Assembly: GCA_029934265.1 (NCBI GenBank) | Contig: JAOZMN010000209.1 | Location: forward strand, 1-5,740 | Direction of reading: 5' to 3' | DNA length: 5,740 nt | Origin: Bacteroidales bacterium | GTDB lineage: Bacteria > Bacteroidota > Bacteroidia > Bacteroidales > JAADGE01 | Shown: one piece after another, positions 1 through 5,296 of the stretch | How the letters are laid out: every line of letters begins with the position of its first letter | Numbering within the stretch: position 1 is the stretch's first letter | Made by a program: the position numbers and the translations under genes | The notes under the pieces: model-generated | Told to the model about the DNA's origin: nothing | The model's database searches: none | What the model saw: only the letters and a program-made list of their open reading frames with translations

Positions 1-52
1 TTAAAACCCTAAGGGTCTGATTTCGAGAAAATCTACTTTTTAGACTGAACTC
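1..52 (+). repeat. Right-end copy of a dispersed palindromic repeat, cut by the window edge
   Basis: These 52 bases match 2098-2149 at 49 positions (differences at 24, 27 and 33), so this is a second copy of the right half of the MITE-like element described at 2019-2149. It contains the 11-nt palindrome ACCCTAAGGGT (6-16) and ends in the same GAACTC terminus (47-52). The similarity starts at the first base of the window, so the left half of this copy, if present, lies outside. It sits 37 bp before the start of the aminotransferase-like gene and may contribute to that gene's leader. No TAnnTTTG promoter box occurs between 1 and 89. The nearest approach is TACTTTTT at 34-41, which lacks the final G. 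Confidence 0.85.
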
Positions 53-89
53 ATATGTCAAAAATATAAATAATCATCAGATTTTAATC

Positions 90-1565
90 ATGACTAATTT
101 AGAACAATATTTCAGTGATTTCCGTAAAGGAATAATAGGTATCGACACCGAATTTGAAACCCCTTACGGGACGAAAAAAATAATATATGCCGACTGGATA
201 GCAAGCGGACGACTTTATGCACCGGTCGAAGAAAAAATGCTTCAACTTTTCGGACCGATGGTCGGAAATACGCATTCCGAAGCAAGTGAAACCGGAGTAA
301 CAATGACTCGAAGTTATAAATATGCTTTGCAAACAATCAAAAAGCACGTAAATGCCGACTTGAACGACATAATAATAACCTCCGGAGCCGGAATGACTGC
401 CGTAGTAAATAAATTTCAGCGAATACTTGGCTTGAAAGTCCCCGAACAAGCCCGTAAATTATGTAATTGCGAAATAAAAGAAGAAGACCGCCCCGTAGTT
501 TTCATTACCCACATGGAACATCATTCCAATCATACATCTTGGCTTGAAACCAGAGCAGACGTAGTAATTATAGAACCGGACGAAAATATTCTCGTTTGCA
601 CTGAAAATTTGGAAAAAGAAATTCAAAAATATCAAAACAGGAAACTGAAAATCGGAGCTTTCAGTGCCGGCTCGAATGTTACCGGAATAATTCCCGATTA
701 TTACAAACTTGCCGAAATAATGCACAAGCATCAGGGTTATGTTTTTATTGATTTTGCAGCTTCCGCACCGTATATCGAAATTGATATGCACCCCGAAAAT
801 CCGGCTCAAAAATTAGATGCAATTTTCTTTTCGCCACATAAAGCACTCGGCGGACCGGGAAGCTCCGGAGTACTTGTTTTTTGTAAATCTTTATATAAAA
901 ATACAACCCCCGATATTTCCGGCGGAGGAACCGTAACTTGGACAAATCGTTGGAACGAATATTCTTATACAAATAATATAGAAGAACGAGAAGACGGCGG
1001 AACTCCTGCATTTCTGCAAACAATTCGGGTAGCACTTGCTTTGAATCTTAAAAATAAAATGGGAGTTGAGAATATCAAAAAACGTGAAGAAGAATTAATG
1101 AAAATTGCATTTAAGCGCTTCAAAGAAATACCTCGGATTCACCTTCTTGCACAAGAACATAAAGAACGTTTGGGAGTATTTTCGTTTTATGTAGAAAACG
1201 CACATCATAACCTTATCGTAAAAATACTTAACGATAAATACGGCGTGCAAGTCAGAGGCGGTTGCTCATGTGCCGGAACTTACGGACATTATTTGTTGCA
1301 CGTAAGCAAAAAAGTTTCTGAACGGATAACACAAGAAATAAACAGAGGCGACCTCACGCATAAACCCGGCTGGGTACGAATGTCCATACACCCCACCATG
1401 ACCGATGAAGAGCTGATTTTTATAATGAATGCAATAGAAGAAATCGTAAAAAATATTAACAATTATAAAAAAGAATACAGCTTCGATTCAACAAACGGAG
1501 AGTTTACTCACAAGAATTTTGATAAAAATTTTGATAAAAAATATAAAAATTGGTTTGAAATTTAA
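90..1565 (+). CDS. Class V aminotransferase-fold PLP enzyme, cysteine desulfurase-like
   Basis: This 491-residue protein has the hallmarks of the NifS/SufS-type fold-type I PLP enzymes. Visible motifs are MEHHSN (142-147; His144 fits the ring-stacking His), SAGSNVTG (192-199), the PLP-binding Asp221 in DFAAS, and SPHK with Schiff-base Lys251, followed by a GGPGSSG loop. In the C-terminal domain, RGGCSCAG (389-396) places Cys394 where SufS has its sulfur-carrying Cys (RTGHHCA), with a second Cys at 392. This suggests, but does not prove, release of sulfur from cysteine or a related substrate in the cytosol. At 491 residues it is longer than SufS or IscS (about 400). The extra length lies in an insert around 115-135 (with Cys125 and Cys127), in 399-425, and in a Lys/Asn/Phe-rich tail after 455. 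No suf or isc partner gene adjoins it. ATG 90 is the only plausible start, as the next in-frame Met is residue 50. No terminator is evident downstream. The family is confident; the exact substrate is not. Confidence 0.9.
   Translation: MTNLEQYFSDFRKGIIGIDTEFETPYGTKKIIYADWIASGRLYAPVEEKMLQLFGPMVGNTHSEASETGVTMTRSYKYALQTIKKHVNADLNDIIITSGAGMTAVVNKFQRILGLKVPEQARKLCNCEIKEEDRPVVFITHMEHHSNHTSWLETRADVVIIEPDENILVCTENLEKEIQKYQNRKLKIGAFSAGSNVTGIIPDYYKLAEIMHKHQGYVFIDFAASAPYIEIDMHPENPAQKLDAIFFSPHKALGGPGSSGVLVFCKSLYKNTTPDISGGGTVTWTNRWNEYSYTNNIEEREDGGTPAFLQTIRVALALNLKNKMGVENIKKREEELMKIAFKRFKEIPRIHLLAQEHKERLGVFSFYVENAHHNLIVKILNDKYGVQVRGGCSCAGTYGHYLLHVSKKVSERITQEINRGDLTHKPGWVRMSIHPTMTDEELIFIMNAIEEIVKNINNYKKEYSFDSTNGEFTHKNFDKNFDKKYKNWFEI
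1515..1538 (+). repeat. Two tandem 12-bp units at the 3' end of the PLP-enzyme gene
   Basis: The unit AATTTTGATAAA occurs twice in a row (1515-1526 and 1527-1538). The length is a multiple of three, so the frame is kept and the protein tail reads NFDKNFDK. This looks like a recent in-frame slippage duplication in a poorly constrained C-terminal tail. Confidence 0.7.
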
Positions 1566-1579
1566 AAAAAGTATATAAA

Positions 1580-1612
1580 TTTGCCGATAAATCAAATAAT
1601 TTATTATTTTTG
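1580..1612 (+). promoter_or_regulatory. Bacteroidota-type promoter for the PUR-family gene
   Basis: A -33-like TTTG (1580-1583) and a -7 box TATTTTTG (1605-1612), matching TAnnTTTG, are separated by 21 bp, within the range usual for the Bacteroidota housekeeping sigma factor. Transcription would start near 1619-1621, giving an A-rich leader of about 35 nt before the ATG at 1655. That leader lacks a Shine-Dalgarno site, as is common in this phylum. This is the best promoter match in the window. Confidence 0.7.
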
Positions 1613-1654
1613 CGTACAACACGTAAAAAAACAGTTTAATTAACAAAAAAATTA

Positions 1655-2005
1655 ATGGCGGAATTTGAAAAAAAGAATGAAAGAGAAGATATTTATTCTC
1701 GTTCGGTAATAGCCGGCAAACGCACTTATTACTTTGACGTAAAAGCTACCCGAAAAGGAGATTACTATTTAACCCTTACGGAAAGAAAACGAAAATACAG
1801 CGAAGACGGTAGTTTTAAAGTTGAAAAACACAAACTTTTCTTGTATAAAGAAGATTTTGATAAGTTTGCAGACGCACTTGATGAAGTAATAGAGTATGTC
1901 GAAAACCTTGAAGAAGGTAATGTTCCGGAAGAAAAAAGTACGGAAGAAAGCAAAAAAGAGGATAATGAATATTCCGATATAAAATTTGAAGATTTAGATG
2001 ATTAA
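1655..2005 (+). CDS. PUR-family (DUF3276) nucleic-acid-binding protein
   Basis: This 116-residue protein belongs to the small PUR-alpha-like family found widely in Bacteroidota and, as a relative, in Borrelia. Residues 11-85 form one PUR repeat: EDIYSRSVIAGKRTYYFDVK (11-30), then DYYLTLTERKR (36-46), DGSFKVEKHKLFLYKEDF (51-68) and a final helix (69-85). This is the beta-sheet-plus-helix layout of PUR domains, with basic and aromatic residues suited to single-stranded DNA or RNA. After the domain comes a strongly acidic, probably disordered tail (86-116, 14 of 31 residues Asp or Glu), longer than I expect for this family. PUR domains usually pair, so a single-repeat protein probably dimerises. 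It has its own near-consensus promoter (1580-1612). Its likely terminator (2163-2193) is now separated from the stop codon by an inserted repeat element. The family is secure; the target nucleic acid is unknown. Confidence 0.9.
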   Translation: MAEFEKKNEREDIYSRSVIAGKRTYYFDVKATRKGDYYLTLTERKRKYSEDGSFKVEKHKLFLYKEDFDKFADALDEVIEYVENLEEGNVPEEKSTEESKKEDNEYSDIKFEDLDD

Positions 2006-2018
2006 ATAATTATTTATA

Positions 2019-2149
2019 GAGTTCGGTATAAAAAGACCCTTAGGGTTTGATTTAACAAAAATTAACAAAGCTAAATATTTGAATTACAGTTTATTACTTA
2101 AAACCCTAAGGGTCTGATTTTGAAAAAATATACTTTTTAGACTGAACTC
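2019..2149. mobile_element. 131-bp MITE-like palindromic element with terminal inverted repeats
   Basis: The left end (2019-2048) is a shortened inverted copy of the right end (2101-2149). GAGTTC...AAAAAG (2019-2035) pairs with 2133-2149 at 15 of 17 positions. AGACCCTTAGGGTTT (2034-2048) pairs perfectly with 2101-2115, sharing two bases at the junction. The right arm carries about 19 extra bases (2114-2132) that would bulge out of the hairpin. The element is flanked by TTTATA on both sides (2013-2018 and 2150-2155), which looks like a 6-bp target-site duplication. A second copy of its right end is at 1-52. It holds no open reading frame, so it would be non-autonomous and moved by a transposase elsewhere, if it is mobile. 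A REP-like or terminator-like hairpin is the alternative. The flanking repeat is A/T-only and could be chance. Confidence 0.65.
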
Positions 2150-2162
2150 TTTATAGATATAT

Positions 2163-2193
2163 AAAAAGCCGACAAAAATTGTCGGTTTTTTTT
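2163..2193 (+). terminator. Rho-independent terminator
   Basis: The stem CCGACAA (2169-2175) pairs perfectly with TTGTCGG (2179-2185) around an AAA loop and is followed by eight T (2186-2193). An A-tract before the stem (2163-2167) could make it work on the opposite strand too. It probably ends the PUR-family transcript. Without the inserted element and one TTTATA copy, it would lie only about 20-25 bp after that gene's stop codon. Confidence 0.85.
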
Positions 2194-2551
2194 GTTTAAT
2201 ATTTGCGGTTTGTTTTTGAATAAAAAATTACTGATAAATATTCAGGAACAATATTTTTTCGGTCTTAACGAAGAATCATTGCAACATTATTATTTGGTGC
2301 AATATATAAGGTATAAAATCGGTAAGATAATACAAACCGGAATTTTGTCTTACGGAAAATGGAAAACAGAAGAGCCTTTTAATCAAGGACATTGCTTTAT
2401 AGGACCTTCGATAGATATAAAATTACCGTATAATTTCAATTTGCATACGGCAGTTACAAAAGATGTTTTGCAAAACGGTACATGCATGACTTATATACGT
2501 CTTGGTTACAGAGTGTTATGGAAGCAAAAAATAGAAATCAGTAATGATTGA
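2192..2551 (+). pseudogene. 5'-truncated remnant, possibly the C-terminal end of an outer-membrane beta-barrel protein
   Basis: An open frame of 119 codons runs from the terminator to a TGA at 2549-2551. It has no ATG before about residue 99. The only upstream initiation candidates are TTG codons inside or beside the terminator's T-run, and the frame is closed by TAA at 2162. From about residue 24 the translation looks protein-like: alternating hydrophobic/polar stretches rich in Tyr, Ile and Gly (for example LQHYYLVQYIRYKIG, 30-44), a GPSIDIKLPYNFNLHT segment (71-86), and a last strand TYIRLGYRVLW (99-109). This pattern resembles the final strands of a membrane beta-barrel. I do not recognise a specific family. 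The most likely reading is the 3' end of a gene that lost its front half by deletion or rearrangement. A short real gene with a non-ATG start is possible but less likely. Confidence 0.5.
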
Positions 2552-2575
2552 ACAATTGAATAACTGAATGATTAA
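2544..2575 (+). repeat. Four degenerate tandem octamers
   Basis: ATGATTGA, ACAATTGA, ATAACTGA and ATGATTAA follow one another without gaps, each differing from a consensus ATAATTGA by one to two bases. The stop codon of the upstream remnant (2549-2551) lies inside the first unit, and a short inverted repeat (AATGAT 2567-2572 with ATCATT 2584-2589) overlaps the last. Low-complexity AT-rich DNA could give this by chance, but the phase is kept over four units. Confidence 0.5.
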
Positions 2576-2628
2576 ACTATTATATCATTAGAATTACCGC
2601 TTTTTTTTAGAAATTAAAATTTATAGAT

Positions 2629-2636
2629 TAACTTTG
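2629..2636 (+). promoter_or_regulatory. Probable -7 box of the ahcY promoter
   Basis: TAACTTTG matches the Bacteroidota TAnnTTTG -7 consensus, 35 bp before the ahcY start codon. The expected -33 region contains only a T-tract (2601-2608), not a clear TTTG. No SAH or SAM riboswitch-like structure was recognised in the short leader, which is very A/T-rich and would be about 25-30 nt long. Confidence 0.6.
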
Positions 2637-2671
2637 CATTAATTATTAATATTTAAAATATAATTTATACG

Positions 2672-4090
2672 ATGACAGAAACAGGAATACAAGAATTACC
2701 GTACAAAATTGCAGATATAAAACTTGCAGAATGGGGAAGAAAAGAAATAGACCTTGCCGAACATGAAATGCCCGGTTTAATGGAACTCCGAAAACGTTTT
2801 GGCAAATCAAAACCGCTTAAAGACGTAAAAATTACCGGTTCTTTGCACATGACAATCCAGACCGCAGTTCTTATCGAAACTTTAACTGCACTTGGTGCAG
2901 ATGTCCGTTGGGCAAGTTGTAATATATTTTCGACTCAAGACCATGCCGCTGCTGCAATTGCAGTTACAGGCGTGCCGGTTTTCGCTTGGAAAGGTGAAAC
3001 TTTGGAAGAATATTGGTGGTGTACTGAAACCGCACTTACTTTTCCCGGAAATGTAGGACCGGATATGATAGTTGATGACGGAGGAGATGCCACAATGATG
3101 GTTCTTAAAGGATATGAAGCCGAAAAAGATGCTTCTGTTCTTGAAGAAAACGTAACCGCAATAGATGAAATAGAATTATTTAAAAGATTAAAATTGTCTC
3201 TTGCCAAAGATTCTCAAAAGTGGACAAAAATTGCAACTAATATCAAAGGAGTTTCCGAAGAAACCACTACAGGAGTACACCGTTTGTATCAACTTCACGA
3301 ACAAGGAAAATTACTTTTCCCTGCAATAAACGTAAATGACTCGGTTACAAAATCGAAATTTGATAATACCTACGGTTGTCGAGAATCATTGGCAGACGGC
3401 ATAAAAAGAGGTACTGATATTATGCTTTCGGGTAAGAAAGTTGTAATTTGCGGATACGGAGACGTAGGAAAGGGCTCTGCAAAATCAATGATTGGTTATG
3501 GTTCGAGAGTTACCGTAACAGAAATTGACCCGATTTGTGCTTTGCAAGCTACAATGGAAGGCTTTGCAGTAAAAACGGTCGAAGATATGCTTCCCGAAGG
3601 TGATATTTTTGTTACAACAACAGGAAATAAAGACGTTATCACCATAGACCATATGGCAAAAATGAAAGATAAAGCAATCGTTTGCAATATCGGACACTTT
3701 GATAATGAAATTCAAGTTGATCCGTTGGAAAATTATCCCGGAATTAAAAGAATTAATATCAAACCGCAAGTTGATCAATACGTTTTCCCTGATGGACATT
3801 CAATAATTTTACTTTCGGAAGGACGACTTGTAAACTTGGGTAACGCAACCGGACACCCTTCGTTTGTAATGAGTAATTCTTTTACAAATCAGACACTTGC
3901 ACAAATCGAATTGTGGGAAAAAGATTATGAAGTCGGAGTTTTCAGACTTCCGAAATATCTTGATGAAGAAGTTGCACGTTTGCATTTAGCACACGTAGGA
4001 GCAAAACTTACTGTTCTTTCCGACGAGCAAGCTGAATATCTCGATATTCCAAAAAACGGACCTTACAAACCTGACCATTACAGATATTAA
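2672..4090 (+). CDS. ahcY: S-adenosylhomocysteinase (adenosylhomocysteine hydrolase)
   Basis: This enzyme hydrolyses S-adenosylhomocysteine to adenosine and homocysteine in the cytosol, relieving product inhibition of methyltransferases and returning homocysteine to the methyl cycle. The 472-residue length is the usual bacterial long form, with an insert of roughly 35-40 residues (about 145-185) relative to the 432-residue human enzyme. Both family signatures are present: SCNIFSTQDHAAAAI (82-96) and the NAD-binding GYGDVGKGSA (261-270). Substrate and catalytic residues known from human AHCY are conserved: Thr61, Asp136, Glu197, Lys227, Asp231, Asn232, Cys236 and His342. The C-terminal KPDHYRY (466-472) supplies Lys466 and Tyr470, which cap the neighbouring subunit's NAD site, as expected for a tetramer. 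Nothing is missing, so it should be active. ATG 2672 fits the family N-terminus, and a TAnnTTTG box lies 35 bp upstream. An mtnN/luxS route is the alternative in other bacteria, but neither gene appears here. Confidence 0.98.
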   Translation: MTETGIQELPYKIADIKLAEWGRKEIDLAEHEMPGLMELRKRFGKSKPLKDVKITGSLHMTIQTAVLIETLTALGADVRWASCNIFSTQDHAAAAIAVTGVPVFAWKGETLEEYWWCTETALTFPGNVGPDMIVDDGGDATMMVLKGYEAEKDASVLEENVTAIDEIELFKRLKLSLAKDSQKWTKIATNIKGVSEETTTGVHRLYQLHEQGKLLFPAINVNDSVTKSKFDNTYGCRESLADGIKRGTDIMLSGKKVVICGYGDVGKGSAKSMIGYGSRVTVTEIDPICALQATMEGFAVKTVEDMLPEGDIFVTTTGNKDVITIDHMAKMKDKAIVCNIGHFDNEIQVDPLENYPGIKRINIKPQVDQYVFPDGHSIILLSEGRLVNLGNATGHPSFVMSNSFTNQTLAQIELWEKDYEVGVFRLPKYLDEEVARLHLAHVGAKLTVLSDEQAEYLDIPKNGPYKPDHYRY

Positions 4091-4178
4091 TCAATTAACA
4101 ATTTACAATGGACAATGAACAATTTTACAGCTTATTTATTGTTCATTGTTCGTTGTAAATTATTCATTGTAAATTGTT
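4091..4178. repeat. Inverted array of 7-nt repeats filling the ahcY downstream gap
   Basis: ACAAT recurs every 7 bases at 4098, 4105, 4112 and 4119 (plus a weaker TCAAT at 4091). The complementary ATTGT recurs every 7 bases at 4138, 4145, 4152 (GTTGT), 4159 (ATTAT), 4166 and 4173. The two blocks face each other around a 14-nt centre (4124-4137), so the RNA can form a long AT-rich hairpin. Because of the period, it can pair in several registers shifted by 7. The right block has two more units than the left. The array begins right after the ahcY stop and ends at the base before the ATG at 4179. There is no TTTG-type promoter within it and no terminal U-tract, so its role (processing site, attenuator, translational control or inert repeat) is open. 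Confidence 0.85.
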
Positions 4179-5186
4179 ATGAAAATACAACTACTTTCTT
4201 CCGGAAGCAACAAAATAGAAACAATCAAACTTATCAGAGAATATTCCGGCTTAAGCTTGAAAAGAGCTAAGGAACTTTCCGAAAATATACCGTCCTCGTT
4301 TATTTGTAATTTGCCGGAGGAAAAGATGTTTGAAATAGAAACAGATTTTACGAATGCCGGAGTTACGATTGTAATCAAACCCGGTTTCGGAACAGGAACT
4401 CAAGGTGAAGATTACGATGATGATTTACTTTCCGGAGCTTTTTTTGGAATGGTTAAGGATGACGAGTCGGAAGAAGCCGTAGAAGAAAGACGTAAAAAAA
4501 ATCTTGAATCCAAGCAAGACGTAGTAAATTATTTGACCGAAAGGCAAAATATAGTGAAAGCTGTTACGGCCGGAATAATTAGCGGTGTTGTTATTTTATT
4601 GCTGATAAATTTCATAATGTGGTTCGGAACCGGTTCTCGAAGTTTTTTTTTACTGAATTGGTTCTCCAAGATAGTAATTTCCGCTTTGATAGGTTTATCC
4701 GTAAAAAAAGCCGGCAAAGGAGTTCAGAGCAAGTTCGGATTAATTTCCGCTTTGATAAGTTTTGCAGTGATAATATTAATTCAGTTTTCGTTTGCAACTT
4801 ATATGTTTATATACTCAAAAGAAATTTATTATTATGCAAGCGTATTTTCTCCCGGTTTTTGGAGTATGACATTTACCGGAATTGCTTTATTTTTATCTTT
4901 CAAAATATCGTTTACCAACATTCACGGAAAAAATTTCGAGAGGGTAAAAACTGATTTGTTGGCAGATGTCAGTGCTGCTGAAATAATTGCTTTAAAACGT
5001 ATGCAAATGGCAGATGAAATTTACGATGATGAAATTTCGTCAAATCCGGAAAGTTTTGTTGTATCGGACAACGAACTCGATAAAATAAAGAAAACGAAAC
5101 GAAAAAGACCGAAACGAAAAAAAAGAAAAAGACGTTCCGGCATAATACCCGATGGCGATGATGAATTAAACAGGTTTAAATATTAA
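4179..5186 (+). CDS. Four-TM membrane protein with an N-terminal L7/L12 C-terminal-like domain
   Basis: This 335-residue protein has three parts. Residues 1-68 resemble the C-terminal domain of ribosomal protein L7/L12. The core NKIETIKLIREYSGLSLKRA (11-30) continues to AKEL, and NAGVTIVIK (59-67) matches the domain's last strand. Lys12, Lys17, Arg20, Lys28 and Lys31 line up with E. coli L7/L12 Lys65, Lys70, Arg73, Lys81 and Lys84, the face that contacts elongation factors. An acidic and charged linker (76-125) leads to four predicted membrane segments (about 127-150, 155-175, 187-212, 226-245); LIGLSVKKAGKGVQSKFG (170-187) joins the second and third. The tail (246-335) includes 304-319, where 14 of 16 residues are Lys or Arg. 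Both ends should face the cytoplasm. The fold call for the N-terminus is fairly good, but the function is unknown; recruiting translation factors or ribosomes to the membrane is only a guess. ATG 4179 is required because the domain starts at once and an in-frame TAA precedes it (4170). No promoter is visible, so it may be read through from ahcY. Confidence 0.85.
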   Translation: MKIQLLSSGSNKIETIKLIREYSGLSLKRAKELSENIPSSFICNLPEEKMFEIETDFTNAGVTIVIKPGFGTGTQGEDYDDDLLSGAFFGMVKDDESEEAVEERRKKNLESKQDVVNYLTERQNIVKAVTAGIISGVVILLLINFIMWFGTGSRSFFLLNWFSKIVISALIGLSVKKAGKGVQSKFGLISALISFAVIILIQFSFATYMFIYSKEIYYYASVFSPGFWSMTFTGIALFLSFKISFTNIHGKNFERVKTDLLADVSAAEIIALKRMQMADEIYDDEISSNPESFVVSDNELDKIKKTKRKRPKRKKRKRRSGIIPDGDDELNRFKY

Positions 5187-5292
5187 ATAAGGTCTCTGAC
5201 TTTTTTAATGTTGCTTACGTACTCGTGTAAAATTCTTTTAATTAGAAAGTTATCTTAAGTAAATGTCGATATACTTTTGTAATAGACCTTAT
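5187..5292. repeat. 9-bp inverted repeat bracketing the tgt upstream gap
   Basis: ATAAGGTCT (5187-5195) and its exact complement AGACCTTAT (5284-5292) are 88 bp apart. The left copy starts at the base after the upstream stop codon and the right one ends 4 bp before the tgt ATG, downstream of the -7 box. The pair could be the ends of a small insertion, an operator pair or chance. No flanking duplication was found, and the inner sequence shows only weak local pairing (for example TTAC/GTAA at 5215-5230). Confidence 0.45.
5272..5279 (+). promoter_or_regulatory. Probable -7 box of the tgt promoter
   Basis: TACTTTTG matches TAnnTTTG and lies 17 bp before the tgt ATG, which would give a leader of only about 10 nt. 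No clear -33 TTTG was found at the expected distance. Confidence 0.55.
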
Positions 5293-5296
5293 ATAA

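Noticed and set aside
99..809. Minus-strand open frames of about 116 codons opposite the PLP-enzyme gene
   Set aside because: They lie fully opposite a gene with clear family motifs and show no recognisable protein features of their own; they mirror the codon pattern of the real gene.
2567..2608. A weak hairpin followed by eight T as a terminator of the 2192-2551 remnant
   Set aside because: The only stem (AATGAT/ATCATT) is 6 bp, A/T-rich and separated from the T-run by 11 bases, so it is not a convincing terminator.
2590..2671. A SAH or SAM riboswitch ahead of ahcY
   Set aside because: The leader after the predicted promoter is very short and almost all A/T, with no room for the conserved cores of these riboswitches.
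2935..3799. Minus-strand open frames opposite ahcY
   Set aside because: ahcY is conserved end to end here; the antisense translations are low-complexity shadows without promoter or start-site support.
4179..4382. A true ribosomal protein L7/L12 (rplL) gene
   Set aside because: The N-terminal dimerisation domain and hinge of L7/L12 are absent, the domain continues into membrane segments, and there are no rplJ or rpoB neighbours.
4619..4954. A 111-codon plus-strand frame inside the membrane-protein gene
   Set aside because: It overlaps the membrane segments in another frame, is rich in Phe, Arg and Asn as expected for a shifted reading of such DNA, and has no initiation signal.
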